From assembly GCA_051025295.1 (NCBI GenBank), contig JBMGJV010000014.1: a stretch of 64,000 bases of DNA, one strand, 5' to 3'. The translations under genes and the position numbers were made by a program. Every line of letters starts with the position of its first letter. Within the stretch, counting starts at the first letter, position 1. The notes beneath the pieces were generated by a model. That model made no database searches. It saw nothing but the letters and a program-made list of their open reading frames with translations, and was not told where the DNA came from. Source of the stretch: KBS-83 sp051025295. Lineage in GTDB: Bacteria > Acidobacteriota > Terriglobia > Terriglobales > Acidobacteriaceae. Of this stretch, positions 1 to 8,382 are shown piece after piece.

Positions 1-397
1 GGTGCTCTCGAGCTCGCTGGCCGCGCTGGCTGCTGTGCCTGCGGATGAACCGGCACTGCTCGTTAATCGCAACGCGAACTGCATCACGACCGCGATTGTG
101 AGCGGGGCACAACTGCTGCTGTTCCGGACGCTCGACCTGGGGGAGGCCTCGGCCGAGGGCAGTGCGCCCGACGCCGTGTTCGAGTTGCAGCGCACCGTCT
201 CTGTCGCGATGGCGTACTACGAAGACACGCTGGCCACGATGCCGCGGACCATCTACTCGGTTGGGCCCGGGGGCGCCGCGGAGCTGGACCGGCTGCTCGC
301 GCTCGACGGTATAGAGGTGCGGGACCTGATCGCCTCGCGCGAAACCGGGGGCGCAGCAGGTATGCTGGCTCCGGTCGTCGGCGCGCTGGCAAGCTGA
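1..397 (+). CDS. pilM: PilM-like pilus assembly ATPase-fold protein, C-terminal part (5' end outside window)
   Basis: The reading frame is open from the first base (codons begin at base 2) and ends at 395-397, so only about the last 131 residues are present. The visible part contains ALLVNRNANCITTAIVSGAQ followed by a beta-strand/helix pattern and a YSVGPGG turn, which fits the second actin-like subdomain of PilM/GspL-type proteins. PilM is a cytoplasmic actin-fold protein that binds the N-terminus of PilN and links the pilus motor to the inner-membrane alignment complex. The assignment leans on context: the next three genes look like pilN, pilO and a pilP/gspC-type gene in the usual order. 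The first in-frame GTG is at the window edge and is not the true start. Confidence 0.7.
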   Translation, partial: VLSSSLAALAAVPADEPALLVNRNANCITTAIVSGAQLLLFRTLDLGEASAEGSAPDAVFELQRTVSVAMAYYEDTLATMPRTIYSVGPGGAAELDRLLALDGIEVRDLIASRETGGAAGMLAPVVGALAS

Positions 398-468
398 TTG
401 CTGTTTTTGCCGCGCCCGCTCCCTCCGGCCCGGCAACCTGAAAGACAAAGCATGGACTCTGCTGACTG

Positions 469-1176
469 ATGCGCATCACACTCAATCTCGCCTCCCGGCC
501 CTACGTCGAGCTGCGACCGCTCTATCAGCGGCTGCGCGTGGTCGCGTTGCTGCTGCTCGTCGTTGGCGCACTCTGCTGGTGGGTGCTGCGCACCGAAAAG
601 ACACGCGCGGCCGAGGCGCAGGCACGCGCCAACGCGCTGTCGTCGTCGATTCAGCAGGCGCGCGCAGTGCGCAGCGGGGCTGAGCTCTCGATGCGACAGC
701 CGCAGAACGCGGCCGTGCTCGACCAGGCGCACTTCCTGAACAATCTGTACCTGCACAAGTCCTTTTCGTGGACGGCGGTGATGATGGACCTGGAACAGGT
801 GCTGCCCGCGGGCGTGCAGGTGCTGACCATCGATCCGGTGGTCGGCAAGGACGGCACCGTGACCATCCGGATGCGCGTGGCCGGTCCGCGCGATCGGGCG
901 GTGACGCTGGTCCGCAATCTGGAGCACTCGCGCCGCTTCCGCGCGCCGCGCATCGTGGGCGAAACCGCGCAGACGCAGAGCGGCCCGACGGCGACCTTCC
1001 AGCCGGTGAGCACGGGCGATGCGGTGAACTTCGACGTACTCGCGGACTACAACCCGCTCGAGCCGCGCGAGACGAAACATGCGGAGCGGGACGGCGATCA
1101 CGCAACAGCAACGACGCACCGCCGTGCCCGTGCCACTGCGGCGAAGACACCAGCGGGTGAGCGGAGGCAGCCATGA
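469..1176 (+). CDS. pilN: PilN-like inner-membrane pilus assembly protein
   Basis: A 235-residue protein with a short cytoplasmic N-terminus (MRITLNLASRPY, resembling the PilM-binding INLLPxR motif of PilN), one membrane helix at about residues 24-42 (VVALLLLVVGALCWWVL), a coiled-coil-like stretch, and a periplasmic ferredoxin-like part around residues 95-195. PilN pairs with PilO in the periplasm to form the alignment subcomplex of type IV pili. The last 35 residues are Arg/Ala/Thr-rich and probably disordered. It lies 71 bases after the pilM-like gene and its stop overlaps the start of the next gene (ATGA at 1173-1176), so the two are probably translationally coupled. The GspL/GspM pair of type II secretion is an alternative name for the same fold. 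Confidence 0.75.
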   Translation: MRITLNLASRPYVELRPLYQRLRVVALLLLVVGALCWWVLRTEKTRAAEAQARANALSSSIQQARAVRSGAELSMRQPQNAAVLDQAHFLNNLYLHKSFSWTAVMMDLEQVLPAGVQVLTIDPVVGKDGTVTIRMRVAGPRDRAVTLVRNLEHSRRFRAPRIVGETAQTQSGPTATFQPVSTGDAVNFDVLADYNPLEPRETKHAERDGDHATATTHRRARATAAKTPAGERRQP

Positions 1177-1778
1177 AGGTGACTCGCTCCAGTGCACTTA
1201 CGCAACTCAACCTGCACATCGCGGTTATCAGCCTGCTTGCGCTGGTGGACCTGATCCTGCTGGTGCAGCTCTTCATGGCGTGGCACACGCTGCGCGCAGA
1301 CCGGCCGGAAGAGCTGGCGGCGCAGCAGACGCAGTTGCGCACCGCGCAGTTGCAGGCCATGCCGCTGCGCAACCTGCCGACGCGCATTGCCGATTCGCAC
1401 GACGGCGCAGCGCGCTTCTTCGATACGCGCGTGGCCGGCGCGGACTCGGGCATCCTGGCCGAGCTCGGCAGCGTGTCGCAGAAGTCCGGCGTGCGCCTGG
1501 GCCGGGTGCAGTACGCGCTGGCACCTGCGCTGAAGGACACCTCCGAAGTGCGCATCGACGCGAGCGTGAGCGGTGACTACACGCCGGTGATGCGCTTCAT
1601 CAACGATCTTGAACGGGACAAGATGTTTTTCGTCATCAACGGAATCACGCTGACCGGCCAGCAGGGCGGACTGGTGAACCTGCGGCTGCGCATGACCACC
1701 TATCTGCACAGCGCGGACGCCCAGCACCTGCAGCCCAGCGGCAATGCCGACGAGGGCAGTCAGAGCGGGGGCGAGTGA
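1173..1778 (+). CDS. pilO: PilO-like inner-membrane pilus assembly protein
   Basis: A 201-residue protein with one N-terminal membrane helix (about residues 14-34, LHIAVISLLALVDLILLVQ), a charged Gln/Ala-rich coiled coil and a periplasmic alpha/beta domain containing VSGDYTPVMRFINDLERDKM, a pattern typical of PilO (a helix preceding a strand in the ferredoxin-like fold). PilO heterodimerises with PilN and contacts PilP. The ATG overlaps the pilN stop. Its own stop is followed one base later by the next start. The C-terminal tail (SGNADEGSQSGGE) looks disordered. Confidence 0.75.
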   Translation: MKVTRSSALTQLNLHIAVISLLALVDLILLVQLFMAWHTLRADRPEELAAQQTQLRTAQLQAMPLRNLPTRIADSHDGAARFFDTRVAGADSGILAELGSVSQKSGVRLGRVQYALAPALKDTSEVRIDASVSGDYTPVMRFINDLERDKMFFVINGITLTGQQGGLVNLRLRMTTYLHSADAQHLQPSGNADEGSQSGGE

Positions 1779-1779
1779 C

Positions 1780-2409
1780 ATGGCTCTGAAGGTCGGCGCA
1801 GAAAACAAGCCCAAGCTCTACGCGGCCGTTGGTCTCGGCGTTGTCGTGCTGCTGCTCTCGCTGCGCACGTTCTCGATCTACTTCGGCGGCTCCTCGGCGC
1901 CGACGCCCCCACCGGCGCAGGCGATCACGGCGGCACCTGCCCCCGCAGCAACAAACGCAACGAACAACACCTCGACGCAGGGGGCGTTTCCGCACCAGGC
2001 GGTTGAGGTGGCCAGCAGTTCGGCGCTCGATCCGACACTGCACCCTGAAGTGATGGAGCAGGCCGAGCACACCAGCTACACGGGGACCGGTCGCAACATC
2101 TTCTCGCCGAACTCCGCCGCACCAGCGCCGGTCGCGATTCCGAAGGTGAACAATCCCATTCGACCAGTGCCGACCGGGCCGCCGCCACCACCGCCACCGC
2201 CGCCGATCGACCTGAAGTTCTATGGCTACTCGTCCGCGAACGGCGGCAAGCGCGAGATCTTCCTGCTGCACGGGGACGATATCTTCCTGGCGCACGAGGG
2301 CGACGTGGTCGACCGGCGCTATCGAGTGGTGTCGATTCGGCCGTTCAATGTGGAGATCGAGGACATCCCGTACCACAACACGCAGAGCGTTCCGCTGACG
2401 CAGAACTAG
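1780..2409 (+). CDS. PilP/GspC-like periplasmic pilus assembly protein
   Basis: Start chosen at the ATG at 1780 (MALKVGAENKPK), one base after the pilO stop; an in-frame upstream ATG at 1744 lies inside pilO. The 209-residue product has a membrane helix (AAVGLGVVVLLLSLRTFSIY), a long Pro/Ala/Thr-rich periplasmic linker, the segment GRNIFSP seen in GspC/PilP-type proteins, an uninterrupted stretch of nine prolines, and a C-terminal beta domain (LKFYGYSS, FLLHGDDIFLAHEGD, YRVVSIRPFNVEIED) that matches the small HR/PilP beta-sandwich. Role inferred: link between the inner-membrane PilN-PilO complex and the secretin. The membrane helix resembles GspC; canonical PilP is a lipoprotein, and no lipobox is seen here. 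Confidence 0.65.
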   Translation: MALKVGAENKPKLYAAVGLGVVVLLLSLRTFSIYFGGSSAPTPPPAQAITAAPAPAATNATNNTSTQGAFPHQAVEVASSSALDPTLHPEVMEQAEHTSYTGTGRNIFSPNSAAPAPVAIPKVNNPIRPVPTGPPPPPPPPPIDLKFYGYSSANGGKREIFLLHGDDIFLAHEGDVVDRRYRVVSIRPFNVEIEDIPYHNTQSVPLTQN

Positions 2410-2415
2410 TCACCC

Positions 2416-3549
2416 ATGCTGTTCCCTGTTTCCAAGCCGCGCACCGCATCGGCCGTCTCACCTGGTGAGGAGGGCTACCTGCTCCTGACCGTGCTGGTCA
2501 TGGTGTTCCTCGTCCTGATCGCACTGTCAGTCGCTGCGCCGCGCGTCGCCAAGCAGATCCAGCGCGATAAAGAACTTGAGACCGTGCAGCGCGGGATGCA
2601 GTACCGGCGCGCCATCCAGCTCTATTACAAAAAATTCGGCAACTATCCGACCGATATCAAGCAGCTTGAGAGCACAAACCAGGTTCGCTATCTGCGCAAG
2701 CGCTACACCGACCCGATGACGGGCAAGGACGACTGGCGCATCATCCATGTGGGCGAGGCGAAGGTGAAGCCGCTCGGCTTCTTCGGCCAGCCGCTGCAGA
2801 CCGGACTGAGTTCGCAGTCGACCGGCCCCGGCATCGGTTCAGGGACAACGCCCGGCGGCACGAGTACGGGTGGGACGGACACAACCAGTAATAGTGGCAG
2901 TAGCACGTTGGGAAGCGGCGGCCTGCAGAATAGCGGCAGCGGTTCGTCGAGTGGACCGGGCTTCGGCAACTCGAACAGCGGTTCGGGATTCGGATCGTCC
3001 GGCAGCAGCTTTGGGCCGTCGAGCGGCACCAGCGGGCTCGGTAGTGCGAGCAGCACATTGGGGTCCGGCAGTAACGGCAACGGCCTGGGAAACAGCAGCA
3101 ATGGTCCGGGCACGAGCGCCTTCGGCAGCGGCAATGCCAAGTTCGGCGGCGGACCGATCGTCGGCATTGGCGTGCCGGTCGATAAATCGTCACTCATCGA
3201 GTATCACAAACAGAAGAAGTACTCGCTGTGGGAGTTTGTCTACGACCCGGCGCAGGACGCGATGGCAACGGGCGGTGGTCCCCTGAACGGCGGCAACGTG
3301 AATGGCACGGGCAGTAACGGCGGCTTCGGGGGAGGCAGCAGTGGATCCCAGCCGAGCACCGGCTTCGGATCGCAGTCCGGCTCCGGAAACGGCTTCGGGT
3401 CGCAGTCAGGATCAGGAAGCGGCTTCGGGTCCAACTCTGGCGGTGGTTTCGGGAGTGGAACAGGCTCGGGAAGTGGTTCCAGCAGCGGCAGCGGGAACGG
3501 TGGTTCAAGCAGCGGCAATGGCGGTTCGAGTCCGCAACCGCCCCAGTAA
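2416..3549 (+). CDS. Pseudopilin (type II secretion/type IV pilus GspG-like) with Gly/Ser/Asn-rich tail
   Basis: A 377-residue protein six bases downstream of the PilP-like gene. The N-terminus has a class III leader ending in EEG, then YLLLTVLVMVFLVLIALSV, the long hydrophobic helix of pilins. The usual Glu at position +5 is Thr here, as in some minor pilins that sit at a filament tip. Residues 40-115 (VQRGMQYRRAIQLYYKKFGN, YPTDIKQLE, YTDPMTGKDDW) match the GspG-like pseudopilin core. From about residue 135 to the end the protein is dominated by Gly, Ser, Asn and Thr with GFGSQSGSG-type tandem repeats, interrupted at about 245-285 by a structured segment (VGIGVPVDKSSLIEYHKQKK). The tail is unusual for a pseudopilin. 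The gene converges with the MFS gene, 10 bases apart. Confidence 0.7.
   Translation: MLFPVSKPRTASAVSPGEEGYLLLTVLVMVFLVLIALSVAAPRVAKQIQRDKELETVQRGMQYRRAIQLYYKKFGNYPTDIKQLESTNQVRYLRKRYTDPMTGKDDWRIIHVGEAKVKPLGFFGQPLQTGLSSQSTGPGIGSGTTPGGTSTGGTDTTSNSGSSTLGSGGLQNSGSGSSSGPGFGNSNSGSGFGSSGSSFGPSSGTSGLGSASSTLGSGSNGNGLGNSSNGPGTSAFGSGNAKFGGGPIVGIGVPVDKSSLIEYHKQKKYSLWEFVYDPAQDAMATGGGPLNGGNVNGTGSNGGFGGGSSGSQPSTGFGSQSGSGNGFGSQSGSGSGFGSNSGGGFGSGTGSGSGSSSGSGNGGSSSGNGGSSPQPPQ
2860..3545 (+). repeat. Gly/Ser/Asn-rich low-complexity coding repeats in the pseudopilin gene
   Basis: Two blocks (about 2860-3140 and 3290-3545) of degenerate codons for Gly, Ser, Asn and Thr, with short near-tandem units. The clearest are three successive copies of a 30-33 base unit encoding GFGSQSGSG/GFGSNSGGG at about 3361-3450. 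The opposite strand reads as long Pro/Leu- or Arg-rich open frames that are composition artefacts. Confidence 0.75.
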
Positions 3550-3559
3550 CCGGTCGAGA

Positions 3560-4990
3560 TCAGCTTTCCGGCGCGGGTTGCAGCAGGCCCAGTTCGCGAT
3601 ATATCGGCCGCATGGCATCCCGCACTTCACCAATGCTGCGAGAGAACCACAGGGCACCCAACACGCAGCAGCTTCCGGTAAGAACCAGCGCCCACGACGC
3701 GCTCATGACGTGCGCAAGGCCGCCGGCGAGCAGGCTGCCGAAGGGCGCCATGCCGACAAACGCAATCGTGTAATAACTCATCACGCGGCCGCGCTTATCG
3801 GCCGGCGCCAGTGTCTGGATGATGGTGTTGGTGGCTGCCATGCCCTGCATCATGCCAAAGCCCACGGCGAGCATCAGCAAGAGTGAGAGCCACAGCACAT
3901 GCGAGAGGCCGAACGCGACCAGGCTGATGCCAAACAGCGCGGCCGATAAGGGCACCATGCGCAGCAGTCCCTTGACCGTGCGGCGCAGCGCCAGCATCAC
4001 GGCCGAGACCAGCGCGCCTACGCCGGCTGCACCCATCAGGAAGCCAAGCGTGTGCGGTCCGCCGTGCAACACCTGCGATGCGAAGATCGGCATCAGCACG
4101 GTGTAGGGAATGCCCATCAGGCTGACCACAGCAAACAGGAGCAACAGATTGCGGATGGGCAGAAAGCGAGTGACGTACTGCCAGCCTTCGCTGAGCTGCG
4201 CGACCATGCTTTCCTTAGCCGGAAGCTCAAGCAGCGGCGGCAATTGCATCAGCAGCAGTGACAGAATCACGGCCAGGTAGCTGACCCCATCGATCAGAAA
4301 GCACCAGCCCTCGCCCTTCCAGGAGATGATGAGCCCCGCGATGGATGGGCCGATCAGCCTCGCCATATTGACGATGGACGAGTTGAGCGCGATGGCATTG
4401 CCCAGCACCCGCTTGTCCTCGACCATCTCCACCATGAAGGACTGGCGAGTCGGCATATCGAAGGCGTTGATCAGCCCCTGGAAGATGCTGAGCAGCAGGA
4501 TGTCCAACATGCTGACGCGATGCGTGAGGGTGAGCGCCGCAAGCATCAGTGACTGGACAGCAGCAAGCGCCTGCGTCCAAACGAGCACGCTGCGCTTGTT
4601 GAGGCGATCCACCCAGACACCGGCGAAGGGCGCAAGCAGAAAGGTCGGGATCTGGCCGGTGAAGCCGACGATGCCCAAGAGCCACGCCGATCCGGTCAGC
4701 CGGTAGACGAGCCAGCTGGTCGCGATCCGCGTCATCCATGTGCCGATAAGTGAGACGCTCTGGCCCATGAAGAACAGGCGAAAATTCGGTGCACGCAGTG
4801 CGCTCCACGCGTGCGAGAAGCCCGCTGAACGCGGTCCGCGTGCCGTTTCCGTGGCTGCAAGTTGGCTGTCGGGCGGAGCGGCGGCCAGCATAGGGTCCTG
4901 CACGGGCGCGATCGCGTCCTCTGCAGCGGATTGGTGCGGCGCACCTGGATTGTCGATCCCGTGGGAAGTGTCTGGCATGGCCGGAGTCAT
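3560..4990 (-). CDS. MFS transporter, EntS/MFS_3-type exporter
   Basis: A 476-residue membrane protein with about 12 hydrophobic helices. After a 60-residue disordered N-terminus comes ALRAPNFRLFFMGQSVSLIG and GTWMTRIATSWLVYRLTGSA, the hallmark of the enterobactin-exporter-like (EntS, DUF894) branch of the major facilitator superfamily; the A-motif-like loop reads APFAGVWVDRLNKR. These are proton-driven exporters of siderophores, drugs or other small molecules; the substrate cannot be read from sequence. An alternative start at 4978 (MPDTSHG) is possible. It is divergent from the histone-deacetylase-like gene, whose start lies 87 bases away, so the two may share a promoter region. Confidence 0.88.
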   Translation of the reverse strand: MTPAMPDTSHGIDNPGAPHQSAAEDAIAPVQDPMLAAAPPDSQLAATETARGPRSAGFSHAWSALRAPNFRLFFMGQSVSLIGTWMTRIATSWLVYRLTGSAWLLGIVGFTGQIPTFLLAPFAGVWVDRLNKRSVLVWTQALAAVQSLMLAALTLTHRVSMLDILLLSIFQGLINAFDMPTRQSFMVEMVEDKRVLGNAIALNSSIVNMARLIGPSIAGLIISWKGEGWCFLIDGVSYLAVILSLLLMQLPPLLELPAKESMVAQLSEGWQYVTRFLPIRNLLLLFAVVSLMGIPYTVLMPIFASQVLHGGPHTLGFLMGAAGVGALVSAVMLALRRTVKGLLRMVPLSAALFGISLVAFGLSHVLWLSLLLMLAVGFGMMQGMAATNTIIQTLAPADKRGRVMSYYTIAFVGMAPFGSLLAGGLAHVMSASWALVLTGSCCVLGALWFSRSIGEVRDAMRPIYRELGLLQPAPES

Positions 4991-5076
4991 TCGTTTTGAT
5001 GCCTCGACAGAGAGCGCGGCTTCAGTCTCTGCCGGCCCTTGCCGCTCTGCTTTCGCTTCGGTTCAATAAAGGAGTC

Positions 5077-6066
5077 ATGCTTCCCTTCTCGCTGGTGTAC
5101 CGCGATGGCTTCTATCTGCCGTTTGGCAAGGCGCACGTCTTTCCCGGCGTGAAGTACAAATTGATTCGTGAGCGGCTACTCGAGACGCACGCGGCGAGTG
5201 AGTCGGACTTCGTGGCGGCAAAGCCCATCGAACTCGAAGATGTTGTCCGCGTGCATGACGCGGGCTTCGTGGACCGGCTGGTAAACGGCACGCTCGCAGC
5301 CCAGGAGATTCGGCGCATGGAGCTGCCGTACTCGAAGGCACTGGTCGAGTCGACGCTGCTCGGCTGTGGCGGTACGCTCGAGGCGGCGCGGCTGGCGCTG
5401 CGCGACGGTGTTGCTGCATCCATCGGCGGCGGCTTTCATCATGCCCATGCGGACCACGGCGAGGGCTTCTGCATGCTCAATGACGTAGCAATTGCGATCG
5501 CACGGCTGTTGCACGACGGTAGTGTGCAGCGCGCCATGGTGATCGATCTCGATGTGCATGACGGCAACGGCACAGCCGCAATTTTTCCACCAGAGGGGGC
5601 ACGCGCTCCAGCGTATCGCCTGGGCGCAGTCAGCGGCCCGATGCAGCCAAGCGCGAACGGTGTCTTCACCGTCTCGCTGCATCAGCAGAACAACTACCCG
5701 GCGCTGAAGCCGCCGTCGTCGATCGATGTGCCGCTCGAGGATGGGACCGATGACGCTGCGTACCTGGAGGCACTCGAAGCAGCGCTGCACGCGGCGTTCA
5801 CTCACTTTTCGCCGCAGATTGTCGCGTTCGTTGCGGGCTCGGATCCGTACATGGATGACAAGCTGGGCGGCTTGGCGCTCACGCTCGATGGGCTGAAGGA
5901 GCGCGACCGCATGGTCTTTCGCGCGGCGCAGTCAGGGGGCGTGCCGGTGTTCTCAGTGTTCGCTGGTGGCTATGCCAATCGGCTGGAGGACACGGTGACC
6001 ATTCACACAAACACGGTGCTCGCCGCGGCCGAGGTGTTCAGCTTTCACGGCGCTACCAGTTGTTAA
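5077..6066 (+). CDS. Histone deacetylase/AcuC-family deacetylase-like hydrolase
   Basis: Start placed at ATG 5077 (MLPFSLVYRDGFY), preceded by AAAGGAG at 5068-5074; a TTG-initiated extension to 4996 gives a non-homologous Leu/Arg-rich leader. The 329-residue protein carries the arginase/deacetylase-fold metal site: GGGFHHAHADHGEGFCMLND (the paired His and nearby Asp), then VIDLDVHDGNGTA with the zinc-binding Asp and His, and GSDPYMDDKLGG near the C-terminus with the third metal ligand Asp. The family includes AcuC, acetylpolyamine amidohydrolases and bacterial HDAC-like enzymes that remove acetyl or acyl groups from amines; the substrate here is unknown. It converges on the GDSL gene with a 4-base gap. 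Confidence 0.88.
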   Translation: MLPFSLVYRDGFYLPFGKAHVFPGVKYKLIRERLLETHAASESDFVAAKPIELEDVVRVHDAGFVDRLVNGTLAAQEIRRMELPYSKALVESTLLGCGGTLEAARLALRDGVAASIGGGFHHAHADHGEGFCMLNDVAIAIARLLHDGSVQRAMVIDLDVHDGNGTAAIFPPEGARAPAYRLGAVSGPMQPSANGVFTVSLHQQNNYPALKPPSSIDVPLEDGTDDAAYLEALEAALHAAFTHFSPQIVAFVAGSDPYMDDKLGGLALTLDGLKERDRMVFRAAQSGGVPVFSVFAGGYANRLEDTVTIHTNTVLAAAEVFSFHGATSC

Positions 6067-6070
6067 GGCG

Positions 6071-6904
6071 CTAGCGCGAGGCGATCGTCTTTTCGATAGC
6101 GGATGCAGCGAGCGGCGCCATCAGCCGATAGCCAGCCGCGTTGGGGTGCAGTCCGTCCTCACTCAACTCGCGCTTCAGCAGCCCGCTGCCATCGACCATG
6201 GCGCTGAAGTAATCGAGGTAGTAGCAGTTCGTCGATGCGCAGTACGCCTTGATCCACTGGTTGAGCCGCAGGATCTGCGCGGGTGGCCGATCCGCGAAGA
6301 AGCGCAGCGAGGCGGGTGTGTAGTTGTTGACGGGCATCACGGAGGCGAACACCAGCGCCACGTTATGCGCGCGCGCCAGCTCCGCCATCGAGGTCAGATT
6401 GCCTTCGATCTCCGGGATCGAGATGGGGCCGGTGTTGCCTGCAATGTCGTTTGTTCCAGCCAGGATGACCACTACATCCGGGTGCAGGTCAATGACGTCC
6501 TGACGAAAACGCAACAGCAACTGCGACGTGGTTTGCCCGCTGATCCCGCGGTTGAGATAGCCCTTGCCCGGAAACGACTGGGCGATGGGCCAGTGGTCGG
6601 TGATGGAATCGCCGTAGAAGATGACGCGGTGCTCGCCAGGTGCGGGCGCCATCAGCTCGGCGTTGGCTGTGCGGTAACGGTGCAGGTCGGCGAAGTCGCG
6701 TGCCCATTCGGCCATTTGTGATCGCTGGTAATCGTTTAGAGGAGCAGGCTGCTCAGCCTGCGGAGCGGCCTCTGCTCCGGGCCGCTGTTCGAGTTGTGGA
6801 GACTGCTGCGCAAACACGGGGATGGCACAAATAGAGCCGAGTACCAGCCATCGAATCGCGGCACGCACAGGCGCACCCGCACCGCCCAGAAGTCGTCCAG
6901 ACAT
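6071..6904 (-). CDS. Secreted GDSL/SGNH-family lipase/esterase
   Basis: Start chosen at ATG 6904 (MSGRLLGGAGAPV), which gives a signal peptide (IRWLVLGSICAIPVFA) cut before QQSPQ; the open frame runs on upstream across the ffh start on the other strand and that part is not coding. The 277-residue enzyme has block I FYGDSITDHW (nucleophile Ser), block II Gly in NRGISGQTT, block III GTNDIAGN, and block V DGLHPNAAGY with catalytic Asp and His. SGNH hydrolases of this kind deacylate carbohydrates or lipids in the periplasm. The start is 67 bases from the divergent ffh start. Confidence 0.88.
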   Translation of the reverse strand: MSGRLLGGAGAPVRAAIRWLVLGSICAIPVFAQQSPQLEQRPGAEAAPQAEQPAPLNDYQRSQMAEWARDFADLHRYRTANAELMAPAPGEHRVIFYGDSITDHWPIAQSFPGKGYLNRGISGQTTSQLLLRFRQDVIDLHPDVVVILAGTNDIAGNTGPISIPEIEGNLTSMAELARAHNVALVFASVMPVNNYTPASLRFFADRPPAQILRLNQWIKAYCASTNCYYLDYFSAMVDGSGLLKRELSEDGLHPNAAGYRLMAPLAASAIEKTIASR

Positions 6905-6970
6905 GCCTGACACCTTACACTGCCGGGTCCCGACGCGCCTATGGCGGCTGGTAGACTTGAGGTGACCCCT

Positions 6971-8359
6971 ATGTTTGAGAACCTGTCGGACCGACTGCAA
7001 CGAGCCTTCAAGAACCTGCGCGGCGAAGGCTCCGTCACGGAAGAAAACATTCACGAGGCACTGCGCGAGATTCGCGTCGCCCTGCTCGAAGCCGACGTGA
7101 ACCTCTCGGTCGTCAAAGAGATGATCGAGCACGTTCGCGAGAAGGCGATGGGCTCCGAGGTGATGACCGCGCTCTCGCCCACCGAGCAGGTGATCAAGAT
7201 CGTGCGCGATGAGCTGGTCGCCATTCTTGGCCACGACACGGCGCGCTTCAACTTCGCGTCCCGCCCCCCGACGGTGATCCTGATGGCCGGGCTGCAGGGC
7301 TCGGGTAAGACGACAACCTCGGGCAAGCTCGCTGCATGGCTGCAGAAGGGCGGCCATCGCCCGATGCTGGTCTCGGTGGACGTGTATCGTCCGGCAGCGC
7401 GCGAGCAGTTGAAGATCGTGGCGCAATCGATTAAGGCGAATATCTATGAGGGCGATCTAAGGGGCGAGCCTGCGGGCACGCCGCTGGTCGAGCGGCTGGC
7501 ACGCGAAGCGCGCCGTGAGGCAGCGAACTACGGCTGTGACGTTCTCATCGTGGACACTGCCGGCCGCCTGCACATTGACGAAGACCTGATGAACGAGATG
7601 CGCTCGCTGAAGGCGCTGCTCACGCCGCAGGAGATCCTGTTCGTTGCCGACGCGATGACCGGTCAGGACGCCGTGCGCTCGGCCGAGAGCTTTCATAAGC
7701 AGCTCGCGCTGACCGGCACCGTGCTCACCAAGATGGACGGCGATGCACGGGGTGGCGCTGCCCTCTCCATTCGCCACATCACGGGCCAGCCAGTGAAGTT
7801 CATCGGCACGGGCGAGAAGCCGGATGCGTTCGAGCCATTCCACCCGGATCGCATTGTGAGCCGCATCCTCGGCATGGGCGACATTATGACGCTCATCGAG
7901 AAGGCGGAGGCCACGCTTGATCGCAAGAAGTCGGAGGACTTCGCGCGCAAGGCGCTCTCCGGCGACGGCTTCACGCTCGAAGACTTTCGCGATCAGTTGC
8001 GGCAGATCAAGAAGCTCGGCTCCATGCAGAGCATCATGAAGATGCTGCCCTCTGTCGGGCCGTTCCAGGGCCTCCAGCAAATGGCCGGCCAGGTGGATGA
8101 AAAGCAGTTCTCGCGCGTGGAAGCGATCATCAATTCAATGACCGCGCAGGAGCGCCAAAACCACGAGATGATCTCAGGTTCCCGTCGCAAGCGCATCGCT
8201 GGCGGCTCCGGCACGAGCGTGCAGGAGGTCAACCAATTGCTGCGGCAGTACGCGCAGATGCGCAAGATGTTCAAGAGCGCGGGCAAGCCGGGCATGCAGC
8301 GCAAGCTGATGGGTTCCCTCGGCGCGATGCGCGGCATGGGTGGCGGTCTCGGCCGCTAG
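6971..8359 (+). CDS. ffh: Signal recognition particle protein Ffh
   Basis: Start at ATG 6971 (MFENLSDRLQRAFKNL), with GAGGTG at 6959-6964 as ribosome-binding site; an in-frame upstream start at 6941 adds ten non-conserved residues. The 462-residue protein has the N domain, the SRP-type GTPase G domain (P-loop GLQGSGKTTTSGKLA, DVYRPAAREQL, DTAGRLH, LTKMDGDARGG, GTGEKPDAFEPF) and the methionine-rich M domain from about residue 330 (MKMLPSVGPFQG, then MRKMFKSAGKPGMQRKLMGS) that binds 4.5S RNA and signal sequences. Together with FtsY it delivers ribosomes making membrane proteins to the translocon. Length and all motifs are intact. Confidence 0.97.
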   Translation: MFENLSDRLQRAFKNLRGEGSVTEENIHEALREIRVALLEADVNLSVVKEMIEHVREKAMGSEVMTALSPTEQVIKIVRDELVAILGHDTARFNFASRPPTVILMAGLQGSGKTTTSGKLAAWLQKGGHRPMLVSVDVYRPAAREQLKIVAQSIKANIYEGDLRGEPAGTPLVERLAREARREAANYGCDVLIVDTAGRLHIDEDLMNEMRSLKALLTPQEILFVADAMTGQDAVRSAESFHKQLALTGTVLTKMDGDARGGAALSIRHITGQPVKFIGTGEKPDAFEPFHPDRIVSRILGMGDIMTLIEKAEATLDRKKSEDFARKALSGDGFTLEDFRDQLRQIKKLGSMQSIMKMLPSVGPFQGLQQMAGQVDEKQFSRVEAIINSMTAQERQNHEMISGSRRKRIAGGSGTSVQEVNQLLRQYAQMRKMFKSAGKPGMQRKLMGSLGAMRGMGGGLGR

Positions 8360-8382
8360 ATCTTCCACAACGATAGTTCCCT

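Noticed and set aside
2703..3197. Pro/Leu-rich minus-strand frames opposite the Gly/Ser-rich pseudopilin tail
   Set aside because: Direct complement of Gly/Ser/Asn codons; low complexity explains both the open frame and its composition.
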